Positions 7,018-16,343 of a stretch of 64,000 bases of DNA are shown in pieces. The notes beneath the pieces are model-generated. The model ran no database searches. It was not told where the DNA came from and saw only the letters and a program-made list of their open reading frames with translations. Both the position numbers and the translations under genes were made by a program. The first letter of the stretch is position 1. Each line of letters begins with the position of its first letter. The DNA lies in contig JADJIA010000003.1 of the NCBI GenBank assembly GCA_016707285.1, forward strand, positions 62,001-126,000, written 5' to 3'. The stretch is from Ignavibacteriales bacterium. GTDB taxonomy: Bacteria; Bacteroidota; Ignavibacteria; Ignavibacteriales; Ignavibacteriaceae.

Positions 7018-8070
7018 ATGACAATGAATGAACTGAACAAGCAAGAAACTTATCTTTTTTCAGAAATTAAACGATTGATTGAGGGGAGCAGACGACAGAT
7101 CGCTGCTTCTATAAATGCGGGATTAACAGTTCTTTACTGGAAAATTGGGGATCGAATTAACGGTGAAATACTCCAAAACACCCGGGCGGATTACGGTAAG
7201 CAAATTGTCGCGACGCTGTCGCGACAATTGAGAATTGAATATGGGAGTGCATTTTCAGACAAGGAAATTTACAGAATGATGCAATTCGCAACTCTCTTTA
7301 TAGAGGATCAGATAGTCGCCACAGCGTGGCGACAGTTGAGTTGGTCGCATTTTAGGGAAGTAATTCCTATCACAGATCCTCTAAAACGAGAGTTCTATCT
7401 CGAAATGTGCGCTCATGAGAAATGGAGTGTCAAGACTTTCAGAGAGAGAATCCAATCAATGCTTTATGAAAGAACCGCGATCAGCAAACAACCTGAAATT
7501 GTAATAAAAAATGAATTGGAAAAACTGGCAAAGAAGGAGCAGATTTCACCTGAATTGGTATTTAGGGACCCATATTTTCTTGATTTTCTTGGACTTTCTT
7601 CTGCATTTTCGGAGAAAGACCTCGAATCATCTATTGTCGTGGAGTTACAGAAATTCATAACAGAGCTTGGCAGTGATTTTGCCTTCCTTGCACGGCAAAA
7701 AAGAATTACGATAGACAGTCGGGACTACTACATTGATCTTTTATTTTTTCATCGTCGATTAAAATGTCTGGTCGTAATCGATCTTAAAATTGGTGAATTT
7801 GATGCTGCGCACAAAGGGGAGATGGAGTTATATCTTGCATATATGAAACGATACGAGATGGTTGAAGGCGAAAATCCGCCGATAGGCCTGATCCTCTGCT
7901 CAGGTAAAAATCCGGAACATGTAGAACTATTGCAATTAAATGAAGGGAGTATTCGAGTATCAGACTATCTGACAGAATTACCCTCAAGAGAAATTCTACT
8001 CGATCGACTCCACAGGGCGATTGAAATAGCCAAGAATAGTGCTTTGTCTGGTAGAGAAGAAAATGACTAA
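7018..8070 (+). CDS. YhcG-type PDDEXK nuclease (DUF1016)
   Basis: About 350 residues, intact. The N-terminal DUF1016_N helical domain (ETYLFSEIKRLIEGSRRQIA, VLYWKIGDRI) is followed by a PD-(D/E)XK nuclease domain: YYIDLLFFHRRLKCLVVIDL and KIGEF carry the Asp and the D-x-K catalytic set. Such proteins are often next to type I/II restriction genes and are presumed accessory nucleases; the biochemical role is not settled. Two stretches, QIVATLSRQL (7202-7231) and QIVATAWRQL, are encoded by DNA palindromes. Starts at 7012 (TTG), 7018 and 7024 are all possible; 'gga' lies just before 7024. It is the only intact gene between 4.5 and 14.3 kb. Confidence 0.85.
   Translation: MTMNELNKQETYLFSEIKRLIEGSRRQIAASINAGLTVLYWKIGDRINGEILQNTRADYGKQIVATLSRQLRIEYGSAFSDKEIYRMMQFATLFIEDQIVATAWRQLSWSHFREVIPITDPLKREFYLEMCAHEKWSVKTFRERIQSMLYERTAISKQPEIVIKNELEKLAKKEQISPELVFRDPYFLDFLGLSSAFSEKDLESSIVVELQKFITELGSDFAFLARQKRITIDSRDYYIDLLFFHRRLKCLVVIDLKIGEFDAAHKGEMELYLAYMKRYEMVEGENPPIGLILCSGKNPEHVELLQLNEGSIRVSDYLTELPSREILLDRLHRAIEIAKNSALSGREEND
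7203..7229. repeat. Coding palindrome identical to the upstream 27-mer
   Basis: A perfect 12-bp inverted repeat with loop gct inside yhcG. It is the same 27 bases as 6962-6988 and reads in frame as (Q)IVATLSRQ(L). A weaker relative at 7315-7333 (gtcgcca / tggcgac) encodes the second QIVATxxRQL stretch. A DNA element that doubles as protein code recalls the palindromic elements known inside Rickettsia genes. Confidence 0.75.
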
Positions 8071-8207
8071 ATCAGGATTTACAGGATTAAAGGATTTGCA
8101 GGATTATTATTTCCGATTAAAGCTAAATTTCCCTTGAAGAGGAATAAATATTCGTGATTAAGTGGGAATAATCATAAAATTATAAACTAAAAACATTCGA
8201 GATAAAA

Positions 8208-10180
8208 ATGACTCAGAAAAAATTCAGAACCGGCAAAATTGATCTCATTATTGGAATTATTTGAAGGGAAAAAATTCAAAATTCCTGATTATCAGCGAGG
8301 CTATTCGTGGGATGAGGAACAGATCATGGATCTCCTCACTGATGTCGAAATGCACAATAGTAAAGGAGGGTATAAACACTTCACCGGTACCATTGTGGTT
8401 GAACGCCCAAATGGTGGAAATGTGTTTCAAATTGTTGACGGGCAACAACGGCTTGTGACTTGTGTGATGATCCTAAGAGCAATTGTGGAAATTGATCCAA
8501 CGAAGTTAAAGGACATTGAATCGATACTTTATAAAACAAAAAATGGTTTTCAATCGACTCTTACTTTGAGTGATCAAGACAGGGAGTTTTTCTCAAAAAG
8601 TATTTTGAATTCTTCTAAAGAAGACGCAAAAACTTCTTCGAATAGAAGACTCAGAGATGGATACAAACAGATATTTGATTGGTTAAATGAAGAAAAAAAG
8701 AAAACCAATAGTGTGATTGGAAAGCTTACCAACGATCTTGGATTTATCTTTTTCGAAACAGCATCAAATAAGGAAACCACAACCATGTTTGAGGTGATAA
8801 ACAATCGTGGAAAGGATCTTTCAGATCTTGAAAAATTTAAGAATTATTTTATACATCTATGCAATTTGTATAATTTTATTGATTTGTCGAATAAAATAAG
8901 TTCGGCTTGGGGTGAAATATTATCCCATTTGGAGGAGGCAAGTTTAACTACAACCTCTCTTGAAAACCGATTCGTGCGGAATTCATTTGGTGTGATATTT
9001 TGGTGGTCGTGGAAAGAAAAAGATGATTTATACAAAAGTGTTAGGAGTCACTTTTCTGATAAAGAAAAAACCATTTCTTCAGAGAATCGAAGAGACTTGG
9101 AAAAAACTCTGACGGGCTACTTTGAATTCTTTTAAGTGCAGCTAAAACATACTCACTGATTTTTTGTACTGATAGGACAAAACGAAAAATATGGACAGGA
9201 AATTACTGAAGATCTTGAAGTAATCTTTAAGAACTTTAGAAATCATGGCTCCTCTGATAATGTAATCCCTCTGTTGTTAGTATTAATGGACAAATATTTT
9301 AAATATCCGAAGATAAGGAGTACTATTGTTGAGACCATTAAAATTGTTGAAGTTCTAAATTTTAGGGTTTACTGTCTACCGCGGATATTTTTTAGAACAG
9401 ATACAAAGCGGTCATTCATGTATGCCGTGGCATATAATACATACTATGGTTATAGTTTTAATGAAAAACTTGAATTCGAAGATGAAATTAATGAAAAAAA
9501 TGAGTATAGTAAGGAGTACTATCTTAAAATACAAGAGAAACTCATTAGGTTCATTGAAAAGTATTGTCCGGAGCGAAAATTTGTCCAAGCACTGACTCTC
9601 GATTCAGATGAAATTGAGAATTACTATGGATGGGCGTCCTTGAATTTCTTTCTTGCTAAGTATGAACAACACTTACATAAAAATGATCCCAAATGGGACT
9701 TCGAAACTATTCTAATGAAGGACGGAAAGAATAAATTAACGAAGGAACATTTCCTTGCCATAGAAAATGAGGAAGTATTCGGAGGAAGATTCCGTTGAGA
9801 AGCGAAGATTAGGCAATATGATGTTAGTCCCCAGTTCGATAAATTCAAGTCTCAGTAAAAAAGCACCATGGGAGAAAATCATGCAAATTCGGGATAACAT
9901 CAATCTAAGAAAGAACCTTTATCAACTCGATGAAGTAGTAAAATTGTACTTGGACATTGAGAAAGACATACTTTCCAAAAATAAGAATACAGTAAATCGA
10001 AGAAGAGAGATTTTGCAAAGAGTTCTTGACAGCCGCGAAACCAACATGATCAAATTTGCTCTTGAAGAGTGGAAATACCCTGGAGAGCCAAATTTTCGAT
10101 TTCAAAAAGTTAATACCCTTCAAGCTGAAAAAGAAAAAAGAAATTCCAGGTATTATCCGGATTATGAGAGGGGGAAGTGA
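8208..10180 (+). pseudogene. DUF262-DUF1524 (GmrSD-like) restriction protein, frameshifted
   Basis: Pieces in three frames make one protein of about 656 residues. DUF262: KFKIPDYQRGYSWDEEQI and IVDGQQRLVTC, the DGQQR nucleotide-binding motif. The C-terminal DUF1524 (HNH-type) part has LTKEHFLAIE and RRLGNMMLVPSSIN. Repairs needed, all by one base in runs: A4 8235-8238, T4 9130-9133, T6 9160-9165, A4 9764-9767. As read, translation could start at TTG 8239 and end at 9135 (298 residues, DUF262 only). GmrSD-type enzymes cut DNA carrying modified cytosines and are antiphage. It is followed after 68 bp by a second DUF262 gene. Confidence 0.8.
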
Positions 10181-10248
10181 GCTAAATAAAATGTCTCGTA
10201 AAAACAAATTTTTCATTAAATAAAACCAAAATAAACTGAGAACCACTT

Positions 10249-12040
10249 ATGAACCCGCAAAAATATTCAGTCAACCAACATCAGATTTCTACATTTTTAG
10301 CATTTGTCAAGGATGGTCAAATTGCACCTTGAGGTTCAGCGACCTTTCGTCTGGGATTCAACGAGGGTACGGGACCTCATCGACAGTCTTTACCGAGGGT
10401 ATCCAATTGGATACGTCATCACTTGGCAGAACCCGAATGTTAGATTGAAAGACGGGCGGCTTTCTGAGGGGAAGAAAATATTGATCGATGGACAGCAGAG
10501 AATCACTGCACTTCGGGCGGCTGTTCTTGGGGAAGATGTTGTCAATCGCGAGTATGATAAGGTTAAGATAAAGATAGCTTTTAACCCAATTACAGAAACT
10601 TTTGAGGTTCAAAACCCGGCAATTCTCAAAGACAAAATTTGGATATCGGACATATCAGATGTACTTGATCACCAAAGTATAATACAATCAGTTAAAAATA
10701 CATGGCTGAGAATCCTGACATTGATGAGAATATAATTGAGAGAAGTGTGGCGAAACTTTTGGATATCCACAATAAACAGATCGGGACTATCGATCTTGCA
10801 TATGATTTGGATATTGAAACTGTCACAACAATTTTTATCAGAATTAACAAACAAGGTGTTGAGCTATCACAAGCTGACTTTGCAATGAGTAAAATTGCCT
10901 CCAATGAGAGGTTTAACGGGCCATTACTCAGGAAAGCAATCGATTATTTCTGTCATCTTGCCGTGGCTCCGCATTATTTTGAACATATCAAGGGACATGA
11001 TAAGGAGTTTTCTTCGACCGATTATTTTAAGGCAATGACATGGTTAAAGAATGAGAAGGATGATCTTTATGATCCAAGTTACACTGATGTTCTTAGAGTG
11101 ACATTTACCAGTGAGTTTCAAAGAGGTAGACTATCAGATTTAGTAAGTTTGTTGTCAGGAAGGAATTTTGAGACCAGAGAATATGAAGATAGAATAGCGG
11201 AAGATACATTCATGAGAATGAAGAAATCACTCTTTTCGTTGATGAACGAGACAAATTTTAAGAGATTTGTTATGATTGTTCGATCTGCAGGATTCATCTC
11301 GTCTGAATTAATTCGATCACAAAATGTCTTAAACTTTGCATATATAGTATACCTTAAACTCCGGGAATTAAAAGTTCCTCATTCCCAGATTGCGAGGTTG
11401 GTGTCCCGTTGGTTCGTTTTATCCGTCTTAACAGGAAGATATGGGTCCGCTCCTGAATCAATGTTTGACTATGATATTAAACAAATATCATCCAAGCCTT
11501 TCAGTGAGTATCTCCAATCAGTTGAAAACGCAGAATTGTCAGAAGCATTTTGGGAAGTTGGTCTTATCCAACGGCTAAACACTGCTATTTCAAGCAGTCC
11601 TATTTTTAATGTGTTTCAAGCCTCAATGGTTAAGGGAAACGACAAAGGTTTTCTCCGGAGACATCACTGTAGCAGATATTATTTTGTACAAAGGCGATAT
11701 CCATCATATCTTTCCAAAGAATTATCTGAAGAACAATAATAAGTCGAGGGGTGAATATAACCAGATAGCTAACTATGTCTTAATGCAGCAGGAAATCAAT
11801 ATCAACATCGGTGCAAAATCGCCTGACATTTATTTTAATGATTTACAAAAACAGTGTACAGAGCAAATGCCGTTGAGATACGGTGGGATTGATAACATGA
11901 ATGAATTAATGTACAACCTGAAAACCCATTGCATTCCGGAATCGATATTTGATATGACAGTTGAAAATTATGGCGAATTTCTTGAACAACGCAGAAAATT
12001 GATGGCTCAAAAGATGAAAAACTATTATTACAGTTTGTAG
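10249..12040 (+). pseudogene. Second DUF262 protein with HNH-like C-terminus, frameshifted
   Basis: Restored length about 597 residues. MNPQKYSVNQHQISTFLAFV begins at 10249. DUF262 motifs EVQRPFVWDSTRVRDLIDSL and ILIDGQQRITALRA follow, then a long helical middle (10702-11739) and a C-terminal HNH-like segment KGDIHHIFPKNYLK ... NQIANYVLM. Three single-base repairs join the parts: TT 10329-10330, A5 10694-10698, T4 11649-11652. It is only distantly similar to the preceding DUF262 gene, so this is not a simple tandem duplication. A type IV restriction or related antiphage role is inferred from the family. As read, no piece keeps both functional ends. Confidence 0.8.
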
Positions 12041-12143
12041 GTGACAAGATGCTTGAATTTCGGGCTTAAGCGAATAAACGATATGGAGTTAAAAAATCTT
12101 AAATATCTTTTCTCAGAGACAATTATTAAAGTAAGATAGCAGT

Positions 12144-13181
12144 ATGCTTAAAGATTTTCTTCTGGAATTTACAAAGCAATACCACGAACTTGGACATGAT
12201 AACTTCATGTTTTTCGATGGGATTGAGAACAGTGATTCCGTGAATGACATTATTGACAGTGTCTCTGGACTTGGACACAGAATCAAGTTTGGACATGACT
12301 TTGAGGGTTTGTCTGAGTCTTTTGAGATAGATGGTATTGAAGGAATAACCTCTTGGTTCGATCATATGTTGAAGGACTTTACTTCTCACGATGGGATACC
12401 ATTGCCAGGAGCAGAGTTCGTACAAAATGTTACAGGGATGGACTACCAGGAGGCAGTTGAATGGTTAGCGGTGGACGCAACCGATGTTTTAGCACTTGGG
12501 CTTTCAGTGGGAGCATTAAACTTGGTTGAAAAAAGTTGAATAATAATCCTAAAATGAAAGCCGCTGTTCAAACCATTGCAGGCGTTGAAGGGATTGTCGA
12601 TGATAACCTCTTTGACCGGATATATTGCTATGAAAGTGGCATCAGATGTAAATAAAAAATATAACCTCGTTTCTGACAGCACAAGCCAAAAAGCTAAAGA
12701 TGTATCAGGAAAAGTCTTTCAAGTTGCCGGAAAAATTTGTGTTGGAACTTTTGTTACCGGAATAGGAACCGAATTGGTCTTAAACGAATCAATAGTGGAG
12801 GTAACGACTGAACTTTTAAATACAAGCTTTGAAACTAACCTGATTTTTGCGGATAATATTTTGGCCGGGCTTGAAGCAGCAGACCATACAGCAGATGCAG
12901 TGGATTGGGTTGCTGACATCGGCGAACTTGTGGATGGTGCTGCAACTTTAGGACTGACTATATTGCTCAGTAAAGCTGTCAAGGGCATTTTTTCATTCAT
13001 TAATGAAAACAAAAGGAAACAAGTTATCAGGCTAATGACGATGAAATTACAGAGGGAAGAAATTAGAAAACTGTGTGACAATGGATACCCAGCAGCATTG
13101 CTAAAAGAGCGTTTAAAGGCACTAGATGCTTCGTCACAATATTATGGCTTGCTAACTCCGCCGAAAGGAGGAGTATGTTAG
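12144..13181 (+). pseudogene. Unrecognised hydrophobic protein (gene A of a two-gene unit), frameshifted
   Basis: Open pieces 12144-12539 and 12576-13181 join into about 345 residues if the A6 run at 12529-12534 is lengthened and the CC at 12607-12608 shortened by one base. The N-terminal 110 residues are acidic and soluble (FFDGIENSDSVNDIIDSVSG). After residue 115 come several Gly/Ala-rich hydrophobic stretches: VLALGLSVGALNLV, KICVGTFVTGIGTELV, DGAATLGLTILLSKAV. The C-terminus is basic (NENKRKQVIRLMTMKLQREE). I recognise no family. It overlaps the next gene by 7 bp (stop at 13179-13181, next ATG at 13175), so the two are translationally coupled. Confidence 0.6.
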
Positions 13182-14151
13182 GTCTAGGGGCGGTATTAAA
13201 TTTATTTAAGGGATTCGCAGAGCGAAAAAAGTTAACAGATCTGGTCAAAAAGCTAGCAGTCGATTTAGATAAGGATCCATTTGAGGACCTAAATGGATTA
13301 GAAAGATTTGAAAGGATGAGTAACCTTCTAGAAGCCGAAAAGGATTTGTGGATTGAAAAACTCTCATCTATGAACCATAAAATTGAAATACTCGGAAAGA
13401 TGATAGATATCATGAAAACTGAAATTGCCAAAGTGGAGAATGAGCTTAAAAAAACTAATGCAAATAAGTATGATGTTGCTTTGCTCGCAGTTAACATTCA
13501 GGAACTTGCAGTAAACACAATCCAGGAGATTCAAGAGGTTAGAGATTCTTTAGTGCTAATCGATTCCCAAATAGTGACACAGGGAAATCATATCGAACAA
13601 CTTAATGCAGGTAAGAGTGTATCGACCGAAGTTGTTACCAGATTTGAGCAAAAAGTGACATCGCTGCTTCAGGAATACACCCGTCGTTATGAATCTAGTT
13701 TGACAACGGTCGAAGCTCTGCAAAAAGGGCTAAAAGCTTTAGAAAATGAAGTCAGTAAGAATAACGAGTCAGTAATCTCAAACTATCATCAACAGAAGCA
13801 GGATATTACTGAACTTGCATCATGGGTCGATAAAAACCATTCATCTCTTCAGAGCAGTGTTGAAAAATCACCGGTGAGCTTGCTTCCTACATAAGTGAGA
13901 CTAAGAATATTCTGGAAAAGGCCGATAAAGATATGATTAGTCTGAAGTCTAAAATTGATACGATATCCAGTACAGTTGAGAAAAATCATCAGAAACTAAA
14001 AGATCAACTTATTGATCTGGAGAAATACACTAAACGGGAAATAGCATTATTAGATAACAATATGCAGCGAGTTAAAACTATACTGTATGTGGTGAGCGTG
14101 ATATTGTTTATCGCGGTATTCATTCTTTTCTTTATGATTTTGAAAAAGTGA
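13175..14151 (+). pseudogene. Coiled-coil tail-anchored protein (gene B of the unit), one frameshift
   Basis: Pieces 13175-13894 and 13933-14151 become one protein of about 325 residues when the A5 run at 13863-13867 is read as A6 (then ...VEKITGELASYISETKNILE). It starts with a short hydrophobic patch (MLGLGAVLNLFKGF). Long heptad-rich coiled coil covers about residues 50-290 (HKIEILGKMIDIMKTEIAKV, TRFEQKVTSLLQEYTRRYES). It ends in a single membrane helix, ILYVVSVILFIAVFILFFMI, followed by LKK. The topology is therefore a cytoplasmic coiled coil anchored at its C-terminus. I do not recognise a family. It is coupled to gene A and lies between restriction-type genes and an AAA ATPase. Confidence 0.6.
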
Positions 14152-14242
14152 CACAAGTCTTCTCATTAAATATCTCACCAGCAATTATTGGAACAGGGTC
14201 GTTAAGACAATTAATTATCAGTAAAGCTAATAAATCAGATTA

Positions 14243-14305
14243 AATTCAACGAATTCACCTAAATTATTCAATAGATTGAACGAATTTAGCTAAATTTGTT
14301 CAATT
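14243..14305 (+). promoter_or_regulatory. Paired palindromes upstream of the intact DUF4143 ATPase
   Basis: Two adjacent inverted repeats. The first (14243-14271) centres on gaattcacctaaattattc; the second (14277-14305) is an almost perfect 28-bp palindrome with arms ttgaacgaattt / aaatttgttcaa around agct. The same 62-bp arrangement is repeated at 15463-15524 with about 85% identity. The second palindrome ends 15 bp before the ATG, where a repressor could block transcription or translation. Autoregulation is inference. Confidence 0.65.
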
Positions 14306-14319
14306 AATTGGAGAAATTT

Positions 14320-15447
14320 ATGATTACCCGAAAAATTGAGTCTGTGATACTCGAATCACTTGTGCCGGGGAAGGTTGTTATTTTGCTTGGAGCGAGGAGA
14401 ACGGGGAAGACTGTCCTGTTAAAAAAGATTGTTTCGATGATTTCGGAGCCAAGTATTTTTTTTAATGGTGAGGATTTTGAGGTGCAGAGGCTGTTGGAAA
14501 ACAGGTCGGTTGCAAATTATGAAAGGATTCTTGGCACAACAAAACTTTTAGTGATTGATGAAGCTCAGAAGGTGCCTGAAATCGGTAAAATCCTTAAACT
14601 TATGATCGATTCGATTCCGGGACTAAGAATAATTGTTACAGGTTCATCTGCATTTGATCTTACCGGAAAACTTGGTGAACCTTTGACGGGGAGAAACCGG
14701 ACATTTCGATTATTTCCATTGAGTGAACAGGAATTAGACCCTCTTTATGGAATTACAGAAAAGAGAGCTGCTTTGGAGGAGCGACTTGTTTTTGGTTCCT
14801 ATCCTGAAGTTATCTCCATAGACGACAGAGAGGCAAAGGTCAATTATCTGAAGGAGCTGGTAAATGATTATCTGTTGCGAGATCTTTTGTCTTTTGAAGG
14901 CGTAAAAAATGCAGGAGTGATTAATAATCTTTTAAGACTTGTTGCATTCCAGGCCGGATCAGAAGTATCTATGAGTGAACTATCATCTAATCTTGGAATT
15001 GCCAGAAACACAGTTGAAAAATATCTTGATCTTTTATCAAAGGTTTATGTAATTTTTAAGGTTGAGGGCTTCTCCAGGAACCTTAGAAAAGAAATCACTA
15101 AAAACGCCAAATGGTATTTTTACGATAACGGAATAAGAAACACACTGGTGGCTAATCTGAATCCACTTGGACTGCGGAACGATACCGGAAGTCTTTGGGA
15201 AAATTTTATTATAAGTGAAAGAATCAAGTTTCAGGAGTATCAGAATGTACTGTCAAACAACTTTTTCTGGCGCACTTATGACAAACAGGAGATCGACTGG
15301 ATAGAGGAAAGAGGAGGTAAACTTTTTGCTTATGAGTTCAAATTCAACAAGGAGAAAGCAAAATTTCCGATTGCCTTCTCAGAGGCATACCCTGAATCGG
15401 AGTTCAGGGTGATATCGGCGAATAATTACCATGAGTTTGTTTTATGA
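14320..15447 (+). CDS. AAA ATPase with DUF4143 C-terminal domain
   Basis: Intact, 375 residues. ATG 14320 is preferred over TTG 14308 because GGAG (14310-14313) lies 6 nt before it. N-terminal AAA_14 domain: Walker A LLGARRTGKTVLLKK (about residues 22-36), Walker B LLVIDEAQKV (about 77-86), sensor IIVTGSSAFDL. The DUF4143 part includes the helix-turn-helix-like SMSELSSNLGIARNTVEKYL and the nuclease-like NNFFWRTYDKQEIDWIEE...YEFKFN. The function of this widespread family is unresolved; toxin-antitoxin-like or mobile-gene behaviour has been suggested from its copy number. It has its own palindromic operator-like region upstream and a second copy of that region downstream. Confidence 0.9.
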   Translation: MITRKIESVILESLVPGKVVILLGARRTGKTVLLKKIVSMISEPSIFFNGEDFEVQRLLENRSVANYERILGTTKLLVIDEAQKVPEIGKILKLMIDSIPGLRIIVTGSSAFDLTGKLGEPLTGRNRTFRLFPLSEQELDPLYGITEKRAALEERLVFGSYPEVISIDDREAKVNYLKELVNDYLLRDLLSFEGVKNAGVINNLLRLVAFQAGSEVSMSELSSNLGIARNTVEKYLDLLSKVYVIFKVEGFSRNLRKEITKNAKWYFYDNGIRNTLVANLNPLGLRNDTGSLWENFIISERIKFQEYQNVLSNNFFWRTYDKQEIDWIEERGGKLFAYEFKFNKEKAKFPIAFSEAYPESEFRVISANNYHEFVL

Positions 15448-15462
15448 ATTAGAAGCGCGAAA

Positions 15463-15524
15463 ATCTATCAATTGAACCAATTCACCTAAATACATTCAAC
15501 GCACTGAACGAATTTAGCTAAATT
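15463..15524. repeat. Second copy of the 62-bp ATPase operator-like region
   Basis: Same order of two palindromes as at 14243-14305. Here the second palindrome (15499-15522, arms gaacgaatttag / ctaaattcgttc) is perfect. It is in the same orientation as the first copy, as if it once stood before a second ATPase gene. Confidence 0.75.
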
Positions 15525-15554
15525 CGTTCAATAGCCAGGAAATGTTTGCATTTT

Positions 15555-15574
15555 ACTGTGGTTGAAACCACAGT
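15555..15574. repeat. Perfect 9-bp-stem hairpin element
   Basis: actgtggtt-ga-aaccacagt, followed by 'ctattggtt'. It has the same style (GC-containing hairpin with a conserved flank) as the elements at 6136-6445. It lies between the second operator copy and the C-terminal scar of an ATPase. Confidence 0.65.
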
Positions 15575-15587
15575 CTATTGGTTGGGG

Positions 15588-15632
15588 TTCAAGGTGGTAT
15601 CGATGAATAACTACCAAGGGTTTGTATCATAG
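15588..15632 (+). pseudogene. C-terminal scar of a second DUF4143 ATPase
   Basis: The codons read FKVVSMNNYQGFVS and a stop at 15630-15632. The intact gene ends FRVISANNYHEFVL and a stop. Eight of 14 residues are identical, with conservative changes elsewhere, and the DNA also aligns. Together with the operator copy at 15463 this indicates a former tandem gene from which almost the whole body was deleted, with a hairpin element in the gap. Confidence 0.65.
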
Positions 15633-15683
15633 TTTCTAAACCTATATACAATTTGGCTTCCGGCAGAAAACCTCAGAAACGCC

Positions 15684-16166
15684 TCAAAACCCTCCATTTG
15701 GTCTGATGTGGATTTTTAAGTCGGATATTTTGCCACCGTTGCAGACGCCGGCTCCGATGTCTGCTGCGGTACCTTCGGTGAGATTCAGGTAGGCGGTCAT
15801 GGCTTCCGATTTGGCGACTGCCTCGGTCTCTCTTAATGACCAGGAATAAATTCCTGCGAATCTGTTTTGGAAGATTATGTAGGCGCAGCCTCCACCCTCC
15901 CAGGCAAGTACCACTTTGGGATAATAGCCACCACGAAGTTTACATTGTTCTTCCGCTCTTGCGCATGCTTCCGAAAGGCTGTGATAATCAGTTACTGCAC
16001 CCACAATTACCTGATCGTTGTTCCTGTCAACTGCTATAGCAGCGAATGTGACTTTCCGGGTTGTGGTTCCGGTGTTATAGTCGGCAGTAATATTGGATTG
16101 CGGCTGGCTTAGGCTTAAGGTAGTGAATGCGATGAAAAAAATGGATAATAAAAATTGACGATCCAT
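15684..16166 (-). CDS. Secreted DUF4189-like protein
   Basis: 160 residues with a clear signal peptide (MDRQFLLSIFFIAFTTLSLSQ). The mature part FAAIAVDRNNDQVIVGAVTD, then SEACARAEEQC and VVLAWEGGGCAYIIFQN, matches the DUF4189 layout: an 'AIA' strand, a helix with two Cys, and a 'GxCxA/Y' strand. Such small periplasmic domains have no settled function. Cys pairs suggest disulphide-stabilised export. It stands alone, convergent with nothing nearby. Family call is moderate; secretion call is strong. Confidence 0.7.
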   Translation of the reverse strand: MDRQFLLSIFFIAFTTLSLSQPQSNITADYNTGTTTRKVTFAAIAVDRNNDQVIVGAVTDYHSLSEACARAEEQCKLRGGYYPKVVLAWEGGGCAYIIFQNRFAGIYSWSLRETEAVAKSEAMTAYLNLTEGTAADIGAGVCNGGKISDLKIHIRPNGGF

Positions 16167-16343
16167 ATTAACCTCGATAAAAAAGTTTCTGTCACGAACT
16201 GAAGGAATCTAATCAAAATTTTAGCTAAATCAAAATAATATTTTTATTGATCGAAGAATTCATTTGGTAATTGATTGAATTAATTATAGTTTTAACATCC
16301 GATTTTAAATTAGATATTTTAACACACTATATAATCGCATTAA

